Notes under the pieces: generated by a model
Databases searched by the model: none
What the model saw: only the letters and a program-made list of their open reading frames with translations
What the model was told of the DNA's origin: nothing
Source: Gammaproteobacteria bacterium
Lineage (GTDB): Bacteria; Pseudomonadota; Gammaproteobacteria; SZUA-229
Assembly: GCA_023136715.1 (NCBI GenBank)
Contig: JAGLQT010000084.1
Coordinates: forward strand, 1 to 5,699
Direction of reading: 5' to 3'
Length of the DNA stretch: 5,699 nucleotides
Program-made: the position numbers and the translations under genes
Part shown: positions 1-5,699 of the stretch, one piece after another
How positions within the stretch are numbered: the first letter of the stretch is position 1
Layout of the letters: each line of letters starts with the position of its first letter

Positions 1-367
1 GTTGCATCAGGATGTCAAAATCAATGTTGAATTGCAGCACTACGTCGATAGGGCGGCCGAGTTTATTGAGCAGAAGATCCAGTTCTTCGGCCTGTATGGT
101 GTTGCGTGGGAAGCCGTCGAGAATGAAGCCATTTTCTGCATCGGGTCGGGTGATACGTTCGCGAATCATGCCGATGACGAGATCATTGGGTACTAGCTGG
201 CCAGCATCCATGACTGCTTTAGCCTGGCGACCCAGTGGGGTTTGCGCAGCAACGGCGGCACGTAATAAATCACCCGTAGATACCTGCGGGATGTTGTATT
301 TTTCTATCAGGTACTTGGCTTGTGTACCTTTGCCCGACCCTGGTGGGCCGATTAATACTATGCGCAT
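1..367 (-). CDS. adk: Adenylate kinase, N-terminal 122 residues (partial, runs off the left edge)
   Basis: Adenylate kinase catalyses ATP + AMP <=> 2 ADP in the cytoplasm and balances the adenine nucleotide pool. Reading the - strand from the ATG at 367-365 gives an uninterrupted frame to the window edge. It opens [16 protein letters not shown], whose G7-x-x-G-x-G-K13-G-T15 is the P-loop. The NMP-binding region follows with S30-T-G-D33 and R36. Residues 84-88 are D-G-F-P-R, where R88 matches the conserved AMP/phosphate-binding arginine of E. coli Adk. The usual Thr after this motif is Asn89 here. The bacterial enzyme is about 214 residues, so the LID domain and C-terminal helices lie outside the window. 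The start is fixed by the family's MRI(I/V)L opening and by an AGGGAG ribosome binding site six bases upstream. It is divergent from mrdA and has its own promoter at 409-436. The identification is secure. Confidence 0.97.
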   Translation of the reverse strand, partial: MRIVLIGPPGSGKGTQAKYLIEKYNIPQVSTGDLLRAAVAAQTPLGRQAKAVMDAGQLVPNDLVIGMIRERITRPDAENGFILDGFPRNTIQAEELDLLLNKLGRPIDVVLQFNIDFDILMQ

Positions 368-373
368 GCGGTG

Positions 374-379
374 CTCCCT
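374..379 (-). promoter_or_regulatory. Ribosome binding site of adk
   Basis: On the - strand the sequence AGGGAG lies six bases before the adk ATG, a near-consensus Shine-Dalgarno at ideal spacing. It supports the chosen start codon. Confidence 0.8.
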
Positions 380-408
380 TATGTTTGTCGGCTATGCGAT
401 TGAATGAG

Positions 409-436
409 ATTGTATAGATTGCGCAGTGATTGTCGA
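409..436 (-). promoter_or_regulatory. Probable sigma70-type promoter of adk
   Basis: Read on the - strand, a -35 box TCGACA (431-436, five of six matches to TTGACA) is separated by 16 bases from a -10 box TACAAT (409-414, five of six matches to TATAAT). Transcription would begin near 402-403, giving a leader of about 35 bases that contains the AGGGAG ribosome binding site. Position, orientation and spacing all fit adk. This is inferred from consensus matching alone. Confidence 0.6.
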
Positions 437-473
437 GCCTCTGACCGTGCAAACCCTATATAATTAGCGCAAT
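418..473. repeat. Seven-base inverted repeat in the adk/mrdA divergent region
   Basis: ATTGCGC (418-424) and its exact reverse complement GCGCAAT (467-473) lie 42 bases apart. The left arm sits in the spacer of the adk promoter, and the right arm lies just after the TATATAAT candidate at 457-464. A second, shorter pair, TGCAAA (448-453) and TTTGCA (475-480), overlaps the right half. The arms are too far apart for a good terminator hairpin. Binding sites for a regulator are possible, but so is chance in a short AT-rich spacer. Confidence 0.3.
457..464 (+). promoter_or_regulatory. Candidate -10 element for the wall operon (TATATAAT)
   Basis: TATATAAT includes a perfect TATAAT at 459-464 in the rightward orientation, about 100 bases before mrdA. 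No recognisable -35 box lies 15 to 19 bases upstream (the region reads GAGCCTC), and there is no extended -10 TG. If used, it would need an activator or tolerate a weak -35, and the leader would be about 90 bases. Support is weak. Confidence 0.3.
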
Positions 474-530
474 TTTTGCATATAAATGGGAAAAGTGGGT
501 GTTTGGTCTTTTTTTAATGTGTTTTGCTGG

Positions 531-539
531 TGATATGAT
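531..539 (+). promoter_or_regulatory. Candidate extended -10 element for mrdA (TGATATGAT)
   Basis: TATGAT (534-539) is preceded by TG plus one base, the arrangement of an extended -10 promoter that can work with a poor -35. The -35 position here is only a T-rich tract. The start site would fall near 546, leaving a leader of about 17 bases that just includes the G-rich ribosome binding site before the GTG start at 563. It is an alternative to the TATATAAT candidate upstream, and neither is proven. Confidence 0.3.
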
Positions 540-562
540 GCTCAGAGGGCGGGGTTAAGAAC

Positions 563-2446
563 GTGGCTTATCGCGCACCTGTGGGTGATTATTCGTCTGA
601 CTCTCGTTTGTTTAAACGTCGCGCGAATGTGGCCGCGTTGATCTGTGTTTTGATGATTGCTGGTCTGTTTGTGCGCCTGGCCAAGCTACAAATTGTTGAA
701 TATGCCCATTTTTCTAATTTATCTGAGAATAATCGCGTTCGCCTGATGGCTTTACCGCCAAACCGTGGCCTGATCTACGACCGCAATGGTGTGATACTGG
801 CTGAAAATCGTCCAACCTTCCATCTAGAATTGATCCCTGAGCAGGTTGATGATCTGGAAGCGACGCTGAAAGGTTTGAGTGAAATAGTTAGTTTAAGCGC
901 ACGCGATGTTAGTGAGTTTCGCAATGCTATGCGCGCGCACCGATCCTTTGAAAGCATTTCGTTGCGCACCCGACTTGACGATGTTGAGGTGGCGCGTCTG
1001 GCGGTGAATCGGCATCGCTTCCCGGGTATGGATATTTCTGCGCGTTTGACCCGGCACTATCCGCAGGGTGAATCTGCCGTGCATGCGGTGGGTTATGTCG
1101 GGCGGATCAATGAAAAAGAGCTGGAGACTATTGATCAGGGTAATTATCGTGGTACCTCACATATAGGTAAAACGGGCCTGGAAAAGTTTTATGAAGATGA
1201 ATTACATGGCACGGTAGGGCATCAAAATGTTGAAGTGAATGCGGAAGGACGTGTTTTGAAGGTGGTGAATAAGGTGCCACCGATACCCGGTAATGATCTG
1301 TTCCTAAGTTTGGATATTGAATTGCAGAAGGTGGCTGAAGCCGCACTGGCTGATCGTCATGGTTCGGTGGTGGCGATAGAGCCACAAACCGGAGAGGTGC
1401 TGGCCTTTGCCAGTACGCCAATGTATGACCCTAATTTATTCGTGCATGGCATTAGTTATGCAAAATATAAAGAATTACAGACAGCGGAAGGTAAACCTTT
1501 ATTTAATCGCCCCCTGTTTGGCCAATACCCGCCGGGTTCCACACTCAAGCCTTTTGTCGGTTTGGCGGGTTTGGAAGCGGGAACGGTTAGTGGAGATGAG
1601 GAGGTTAATTGCAAAGGTCATTATTTGTTACCAGGTGATGAAACCAGGCGAAAATACCGTGACTGGAAAAAAGAAGGTCATGGGCATACCGATATGGACG
1701 ATGCGATTGAGCAGTCCTGCGATGTGTATTTTTATGAACTGGCTTATCGCATGGGTATAGATCGTATCCACGATTTTTTAGCCAAGTTCAACTTTGGTCA
1801 AAAAACGGGTATTGATTTGTATGGTGAGCGCCGTGGTTTACTGCCTTCAAGGGCGTGGAAGAAAAAAGCGCATAAAACTATATGGTATCCCGGTGAAACT
1901 CTGATTGCTGGAATTGGTCAGGGTTATATGTTGACGACACCGCTGCAGCTAGCCGCGGCAACCGCAACCCTGGTCAATAAGGGCGTAAAAATACAGCCCC
2001 ATTTTTTAAAGAGTATTCGATTGACTGAAACTGCAGCAACAGAAATTTTTGAGCCAGAAGAAAGTCGGTTCAGCTTGCGCTACCCGCGTCATTGGGATGA
2101 TATGTTTCGTGCTATGAAAAAAGTGGTGCATGGCACCTGGGGTACGGCACGTGCGACGGGCTGGGGCATGAAATATAAAATGGCGGGCAAGACGGGTACG
2201 GCGCAGGTATTTGGTATCGCCCAGGATGAAGAATATGACGAAGAAACGGTTGCGCGGAAATTGCGTGATCATGGTTTATTCATTTCTTTTGCACCCTATG
2301 AGGCACCCAATATTGCAGTGGCCGTGGTGGTGGATAATGGTGAGCACGGTAGCTGGATGGCGCCGATTGCGCGTAAGGTGATTGATTATCATCTATTGGG
2401 AATCAACAAAAAGATAAGTATAGGCGGACAAGCTGATGATGAATAA
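563..2446 (+). CDS. mrdA: Penicillin-binding protein 2, elongasome D,D-transpeptidase
   Basis: PBP2 crosslinks new peptidoglycan during cell elongation, partnered with the glycosyltransferase RodA encoded next to it. The 627-residue product (E. coli PBP2 is 633) starts with a short cytoplasmic tail ending in K18-R-R and a single membrane anchor at about 22-37. The non-catalytic pedestal domain begins with R68-G-L-I-Y-D-R-N-G76, and a periplasmic transpeptidase domain covers roughly 260-610. Catalytic motifs are S326-T-L-K329 (in YPPGSTLKP), S385-C-D387 in place of S-x-N, and K543-T-G-T546 (in KTGTAQVFG). The start is GTG at 563, with G-rich GCGGGG at 549-554 eight bases upstream; the sequence from there matches the family's R-x-Y-x-x-(E/D)-S-x-L-F opening. 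The C-terminus ends in acidic residues, as in E. coli. It is the first gene of the probable wall operon and overlaps rodA by 11 bases. The identification is secure. Confidence 0.97.
   Translation: MAYRAPVGDYSSDSRLFKRRANVAALICVLMIAGLFVRLAKLQIVEYAHFSNLSENNRVRLMALPPNRGLIYDRNGVILAENRPTFHLELIPEQVDDLEATLKGLSEIVSLSARDVSEFRNAMRAHRSFESISLRTRLDDVEVARLAVNRHRFPGMDISARLTRHYPQGESAVHAVGYVGRINEKELETIDQGNYRGTSHIGKTGLEKFYEDELHGTVGHQNVEVNAEGRVLKVVNKVPPIPGNDLFLSLDIELQKVAEAALADRHGSVVAIEPQTGEVLAFASTPMYDPNLFVHGISYAKYKELQTAEGKPLFNRPLFGQYPPGSTLKPFVGLAGLEAGTVSGDEEVNCKGHYLLPGDETRRKYRDWKKEGHGHTDMDDAIEQSCDVYFYELAYRMGIDRIHDFLAKFNFGQKTGIDLYGERRGLLPSRAWKKKAHKTIWYPGETLIAGIGQGYMLTTPLQLAAATATLVNKGVKIQPHFLKSIRLTETAATEIFEPEESRFSLRYPRHWDDMFRAMKKVVHGTWGTARATGWGMKYKMAGKTGTAQVFGIAQDEEYDEETVARKLRDHGLFISFAPYEAPNIAVAVVVDNGEHGSWMAPIARKVIDYHLLGINKKISIGGQADDE
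2422..2428 (+). promoter_or_regulatory. Ribosome binding site of rodA inside the end of mrdA
   Basis: AGGCGGA lies within the last codons of mrdA, seven bases before the first of two tandem ATG codons (2436 and 2439). It supports translational coupling and slightly favours the 2436 start, but cannot exclude 2439. Confidence 0.5.
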
Positions 2447-3566
2447 GACGCAGGTTTTTGAAGTCAGCTATAACAGTCGCCTGGCGCGTGCTTTGCGGGT
2501 CATTAATATCGACCCGATTTTGTTTCTTGGAATTTTTTTGCTGACCGCAGCGGGTCTGGGGATTTTATATAGTGCGGGTGATGGTTCGATTGCGCTAGTA
2601 CGGGCGCAGCTGGTTCGTTTGGGTTTGGCTTTTTTTGTGATGGTCGTTGTAGCGCAGATTCCACAACGTCAACTGTATTTGTGGGCGCCCTGGTTTTTTG
2701 CTTTGGGTATTATCCTGTTGATATTGGTACTGACTTCAGGTGATGTTGGTAAGGGGGCGCAACGCTGGCTGGATTTGTACGTGATTAAATTTCAGCCTTC
2801 CGAAATGATGAAGTTGATTACGCCGATGATGCTGGCCTGGTATTTATCCGAAAGGCCGTTGCCACCTACCGCCAAATCATTGCTGATTTCAGCGGTTTTA
2901 GTGATTGTGCCTACGGTGCTGATCGCCTCACAGCCGGATTTGGGTACCTCTATTCTGGTCGCTGCTGCCGGTTTTTTTGTGGTCTTTCTCGCGGGCTTGC
3001 GCTGGCGGGTATTGCTGGGTGTGGCATTGGCAGGACTGGCATTTATTCCGGTATTGTGGCAACTAATGCACGATTATCAAAAACAGCGAGTTTTAACCTT
3101 GTTGGATCCTGAAAGTGATCCGCTGGGTAGTGGCTATCATATTATTCAGTCAAAAATTGCCATTGGCTCGGGTGGTATATATGGCAAGGGATGGTTAAAC
3201 GGCACCCAGTCACAGCTGGATTTTTTACCCGAACGTCATACCGATTTTATCTTTGCCGTGTTTGCCGAGGAATTTGGTATGATGGGGGCTATTGTTTTAC
3301 TGTCTTTATACGTATTTATTATTCTTCGGAGTTTGTATATTGCGAGTAGGGCGCAAGATAGTTTTGGACGATTATTGGCGGGCAGTTTGGGCCTGACATT
3401 TTTTGTCTATTTATTTGTAAATGTAGGCATGGTCTCGGGCATATTACCTGTCGTCGGTGTGCCCTTGCCGCTGGTGAGTTATGGCGGCACCTCGATGGTG
3501 ACCTTGATGGCAGGTTTTGGCATGTTGATGTCAATAAACTCGAATCGCCGATTGTTGTCCCGATGA
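2436..3566 (+). CDS. rodA: RodA, SEDS-family peptidoglycan glycosyltransferase
   Basis: RodA (also MrdB) polymerises lipid II into glycan strands in the inner membrane and works as a complex with PBP2 to build the lateral wall. The 376-residue product (E. coli 370) has about ten hydrophobic segments, the first starting near residue 28 after I25-D-P27. Family signatures are KGAQRWLDL, FQPSE, QPDLGTSILV, LLDPESDPLGSGYHIIQSK, GTQSQLDFLPERHTDFIFA and GVPLPLVSYGG. The aspartate of HTDF, D270, aligns with the essential Asp262 of E. coli RodA. The gene starts at ATG 2436, with ATG 2439 possible, giving an 11-base overlap with mrdA that suggests coupled translation and fixed stoichiometry with PBP2. 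FtsW is a paralogue, but the near-identity of the long periplasmic loop to E. coli RodA and the pairing with mrdA settle the choice. Confidence 0.97.
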   Translation: MMNKTQVFEVSYNSRLARALRVINIDPILFLGIFLLTAAGLGILYSAGDGSIALVRAQLVRLGLAFFVMVVVAQIPQRQLYLWAPWFFALGIILLILVLTSGDVGKGAQRWLDLYVIKFQPSEMMKLITPMMLAWYLSERPLPPTAKSLLISAVLVIVPTVLIASQPDLGTSILVAAAGFFVVFLAGLRWRVLLGVALAGLAFIPVLWQLMHDYQKQRVLTLLDPESDPLGSGYHIIQSKIAIGSGGIYGKGWLNGTQSQLDFLPERHTDFIFAVFAEEFGMMGAIVLLSLYVFIILRSLYIASRAQDSFGRLLAGSLGLTFFVYLFVNVGMVSGILPVVGVPLPLVSYGGTSMVTLMAGFGMLMSINSNRRLLSR

Positions 3567-3614
3567 ATCATAATCGGTTTATTAAAATGCTGTGTTTAAG
3601 TGCTCGATGGAAGC

Positions 3615-3620
3615 AGGAAA
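3615..3620 (+). promoter_or_regulatory. Ribosome binding site that decides the mltB start
   Basis: AGGAAA lies four bases before the ATG at 3625 and places the start there. The upstream in-frame GTG (3592) and ATG (3607) have no comparable site and would put charged residues and a cysteine ahead of the signal peptide. Confidence 0.6.
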
Positions 3621-3624
3621 ATTG

Positions 3625-4590
3625 ATGAAAAAAATAGCAACAATAATAGCTACGTTTGTTTTGTTGCTGCCACTCGCAGCACAGGCTAATTATGCGCAGA
3701 GAAAAGACGTGCAGGAATTCATCGATCAGATGGTTGATAAGCATGATTTTGATCGAGCAGTATTGAATCAATGGGTGGCCAAAGCAAACAGGCTGGATGG
3801 CGTGCTGGAAGCAATAGCTAAACCTGCCGAGAAAACTTTAACCTGGGAGCAGTACCGCCCTATTTTTCTCAAGAAAAAACGTATCAAGCTTGGCAAGGAA
3901 TTTATACAGAAGAACAGGGTATTGCTTGAACGTGCTGAAAAAGAAACTGGTGTCTCAAAAAGTATTATCGCCGCCATCATTGGTGTAGAAACTTATTACG
4001 GTAGGCACAAAGGAAAAACGTCGGTATTCGATTCATTAATGACGCTGGGTTTTGATTATCCACCACGTAGCAAGTTTTTCAGAAGTGAGCTTGAGCATTT
4101 TTTATTATTAGCGCGTGAAGTCGATATTGATGTTAGTTCGATAAAAGGTTCTTACGCTGGTGCAATGGGTATGCCGCAATTTATTTCGAGTAGCTATCGC
4201 GCTTATGCGGTGGATTTTGATGGTGATGGTAAGCGAGATTTGTGGGATAGCACGGCTGATGTGATCGGTAGTGTAGCCAATTATTTTAAGAAACATGGCT
4301 GGCAGCGTGGTGGCGATGTGGTGCAGCGCGCCAGAGTGAAGACGTCTCCCGAAAATGCCACGCGAAACAAATTAAAGCCGCATACCAGTATTGCTGATTT
4401 TCGGCATCAGGGTGTGATCACCAATAAGGCCTATGCTGACGATGTGATGGCAACGCTGGTGACGCTGGAAGGTGATGATGGTATCGAGCACTGGCTTGGT
4501 TTGAAGAATTTTTATGTGATTACGCGTTACAACCATAGTGCGCTGTACGCAATGGCGGTTTATCAGTTGAGCCTGGAACTTGAAAAATAG
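3625..4590 (+). CDS. mltB: MltB/SltB-family lytic murein transglycosylase, periplasmic
   Basis: Enzymes of this family cleave the MurNAc-GlcNAc bond of peptidoglycan with formation of a 1,6-anhydro end, recycling wall and making room for insertion. The 321-residue product begins with a signal peptide: MKK, a hydrophobic core, and A19-Q-A21 before N22. There is no lipobox cysteine, so the protein should be soluble in the periplasm, unlike E. coli MltB. The catalytic acid is E122 in IIGVETYYG, matching Glu162 of E. coli MltB. Other family blocks follow: KTSVFDSLMTLGFDYP, GSYAGAMGMPQF, and an EF-hand-like calcium loop D197-F-D-G-D-G-K-R-D-L-W-D208. The sequence IGSVANYFKKHGW then leads to the C-terminal part. 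The start is ATG 3625, chosen by the AGGAAA site and the signal peptide. It lies 58 bases after rodA with no terminator between. By position it corresponds to P. aeruginosa sltB1. Confidence 0.93.
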   Translation: MKKIATIIATFVLLLPLAAQANYAQRKDVQEFIDQMVDKHDFDRAVLNQWVAKANRLDGVLEAIAKPAEKTLTWEQYRPIFLKKKRIKLGKEFIQKNRVLLERAEKETGVSKSIIAAIIGVETYYGRHKGKTSVFDSLMTLGFDYPPRSKFFRSELEHFLLLAREVDIDVSSIKGSYAGAMGMPQFISSSYRAYAVDFDGDGKRDLWDSTADVIGSVANYFKKHGWQRGGDVVQRARVKTSPENATRNKLKPHTSIADFRHQGVITNKAYADDVMATLVTLEGDDGIEHWLGLKNFYVITRYNHSALYAMAVYQLSLELEK

Positions 4591-4617
4591 TTGATTTGTC
4601 ATCATATGAAAGAATGC

Positions 4618-5469
4618 ATGAAAAATAATGCTTTGCGCTTAGTGGTGTTGATGTTGTCTGCCATGCTGGCGTCGTGCGCGGTTAAAGATGGTGCGCCTGA
4701 AAGTTATAGCCGGGACTGGCGAACGATTGAGGATGCGGTTCCTCAGGATGAGCCATTTAGTCGTTATGGTAATCCGGATAGTTACGAAGTTTTTGGTCAA
4801 AATTATCAGGTCATGCCCAGTAACACTGGTTTCAGCGAGAAAGGTTTTGCATCCTGGTATGGCACGAAGTTTCATGGTCAGCGTACCTCCAGTGGTGAAC
4901 CTTATGATATGTACGCGATGACTGCGGCGCATAAGTCATTGCGTATTCCAAGCTATGTTGAAGTGACCAATTTGAGTAATAATCGTAAAGCGATTGTCAA
5001 AGTAAATGATCGCGGCCCGTTTCATGAAGGCAGGGTGATTGATCTGTCATATGCGGCAGCAACAAAATTGGGTATTGCGGAAACCGGAACGGCACCAGTG
5101 ACGATTCGCGTGATCGAAACCGCCAAAGAAGAAATAGCAATAGCTAGTGCTTTACCTATTGATGCTGTTATTGGTGAGGCGATTATTGATGAAGCAATAG
5201 AGTCTCCTGTTGAAGAATTGGTGGGTGATCAGTTTTATGTTCAGGTTGCAGCATTTTCCAGCGAGGAAAACGCAATGCGCATGCTGAATGATTTAAAAGA
5301 TAAAAATTTTAAAAGTGTAAGAATCCATGTTGAAGGCATGCAGGATAAGTTGCTATACCGTGTTCGAATTGGGCCGGTGCCAACAACGTTGATTGCTGAA
5401 AAATTGGTGCTTCAGCTAAAAGAAATTAATCATAACAATGTAAGAATTGTTGCCCTTGTAACAAGTTAA
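4618..5469 (+). CDS. rlpA: RlpA, septal-ring lytic transglycosylase lipoprotein with SPOR domain
   Basis: RlpA is an outer-membrane lipoprotein. In P. aeruginosa it cleaves glycan strands lacking stem peptides and helps daughter cells separate. The 283-residue product has a lipoprotein signal ending in the lipobox L-A-S-C20. The double-psi beta-barrel domain covers about residues 75-170 (from FASWYG through VNDRGPF to DLSYAAA). E94, H105 and D131 keep the spacing of the residues reported as essential in P. aeruginosa RlpA (Glu120, His131, Asp157), so activity is expected. An acidic, Ile/Ala-rich linker joins it to a C-terminal SPOR domain at about 205-280 (FYVQVAAF to VRIV), which binds denuded septal glycan. 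The start is uncertain: ATG 4618 gives a normal signal peptide, while ATG 4606 and TTG 4591 are also in frame, and all have weak ribosome binding sites. It lies 27 bases after mltB, in the same frame. Confidence 0.94.
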   Translation: MKNNALRLVVLMLSAMLASCAVKDGAPESYSRDWRTIEDAVPQDEPFSRYGNPDSYEVFGQNYQVMPSNTGFSEKGFASWYGTKFHGQRTSSGEPYDMYAMTAAHKSLRIPSYVEVTNLSNNRKAIVKVNDRGPFHEGRVIDLSYAAATKLGIAETGTAPVTIRVIETAKEEIAIASALPIDAVIGEAIIDEAIESPVEELVGDQFYVQVAAFSSEENAMRMLNDLKDKNFKSVRIHVEGMQDKLLYRVRIGPVPTTLIAEKLVLQLKEINHNNVRIVALVTS

Positions 5470-5487
5470 GAGTTTGAGTTAATAAAA

Positions 5488-5699
5488 ATGATAGAAAAGA
5501 AAAGAATATTAAAGCCTGTGTCTGCATTGTTGTTAAGTGTTTTGTTAATGGGTTTCCAGTTTTATGTGCAAGCCTCTGTACCGGTGCCCGCGCCACCACA
5601 GGTTGCAGCCAAGAACTATTTATTGGTTGACTTTAATAGTGGCCAGATTCTCGCAGAAAAAGATGCCGATGCTCAAATTGAACCCGCCAGCATTACCAA
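5488..5699 (+). CDS. dacA: PBP5/6-type D-alanyl-D-alanine carboxypeptidase, N-terminus (partial, runs off the right edge)
   Basis: Low-molecular-weight PBPs of this type remove the terminal D-Ala of stem pentapeptides in the periplasm and so limit crosslinking. Only 70 complete codons are in the window. They encode a signal peptide (basic MIEKKRILK, a Leu-rich core, and V27-Q-A29 before S30), a short Pro-rich stretch, then K-N-Y-L-L-V-D-F-N-S-G-Q-I-L-A-E-K. The last residues are I-E-P-A-S68-I-T, where S68 begins the S-x-x-K catalytic motif. The window ends after AA, two bases into the expected Lys codon. The ATG at 5488 is 18 bases after rlpA, preceded by a weak TTGAG site. The order after rlpA matches dacC of P. 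aeruginosa and dacA of E. coli. The sequence here cannot separate those two names. Confidence 0.92.
   Translation, partial: MIEKKRILKPVSALLLSVLLMGFQFYVQASVPVPAPPQVAAKNYLLVDFNSGQILAEKDADAQIEPASIT

Noticed and set aside
2..407. Two rightward open frames (2-196 and 12-407) at the left edge
   Set aside because: They lie antisense to adk, which has a clear family match, ribosome binding site and promoter. Their translations match nothing I recognise.
486..520. T-rich tract before mrdA considered as a rho-independent terminator
   Set aside because: No GC-rich hairpin precedes the T run (509-515), and no + strand gene lies upstream in the window to terminate.
775..1421. Leftward open frames within mrdA (775-969, 893-1084, 1128-1421)
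   Set aside because: They are antisense to a conserved, intact PBP2 and their products show no family features.
1407..1760. Rightward alternative-frame open frame inside mrdA
   Set aside because: It overlaps the catalytic part of PBP2 in another frame, with no recognisable domain.
3567..3624. Possible internal promoter or terminator in the rodA-mltB gap
   Set aside because: TAAAAT at 3583-3588 resembles a -10, but TTG-type -35 candidates are 22 or 25 bases away. No stem-loop with a T run is visible.
3592..3624. Longer mltB starting at GTG 3592 or ATG 3607
   Set aside because: The extra residues would disturb a clean signal peptide, and the best ribosome binding site serves ATG 3625.
4639..4932. 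Open frames on both strands inside rlpA (4639-4932 on -, 4688-4921 on +)
   Set aside because: They coincide with the conserved barrel domain of RlpA and have basic, low-information translations typical of shadow frames.
1..5699. An undescribed system, mobile element, CRISPR array or RNA gene
   Set aside because: Nearly all of the window is occupied by well-known conserved genes in a known order. No direct repeats, integrase-like genes, tRNA-like folds or unexplained long spacers were seen.

Overview
The window is a cell-wall synthesis and remodelling locus from what looks like a gammaproteobacterium. Five genes run on the + strand in the order mrdA (PBP2), rodA, mltB/sltB-type lytic transglycosylase, rlpA, dacA/dacC-type carboxypeptidase. 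The 5' half of adenylate kinase (adk) lies on the - strand at the left edge. Protein similarity to Escherichia coli and Pseudomonas homologues, together with the gene order (the same pbpA-rodA-sltB1-rlpA-dacC order is known from Pseudomonas aeruginosa), supports the class. Base composition is moderate. I cannot name a genus.

Layout: 1-367 (-) is the first 122 residues of adk, running off the left edge. Bases 368-562 are a divergent intergenic region. It holds a good sigma70-like promoter for adk, a 7-bp inverted repeat, and weaker -10 candidates for the wall operon. Bases 563-2446 are mrdA (GTG start). Bases 2436-3566 are rodA, overlapping mrdA by 11 bases. Bases 3625-4590 encode an MltB-family transglycosylase with a cleavable signal peptide. 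Bases 4618-5469 encode the RlpA lipoprotein (double-psi beta-barrel plus SPOR domain). From 5488 to the right edge is the start of a PBP5/6-type D,D-carboxypeptidase, cut inside its S-x-x-K catalytic motif. Gaps between the + strand genes are -11, 58, 27 and 18 bases. I see no terminator between them, so one operon is likely.

How the genes work together: RodA (SEDS glycosyltransferase) polymerises lipid II, and PBP2 crosslinks the new strands in the elongasome, which sets rod shape. The MltB-type enzyme and RlpA cleave glycan strands, RlpA preferring peptide-free glycan that its SPOR domain also binds. The carboxypeptidase trims terminal D-Ala and so limits crosslinking. Adk is a housekeeping nucleotide enzyme with no direct part in this pathway.

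All the key catalytic residues I could check are present, and no gene looks broken. I found no sign of a mobile element, CRISPR array, RNA gene or undescribed system. The findings are modest observations about gene context, anchoring, motif variants and the divergent promoter region.
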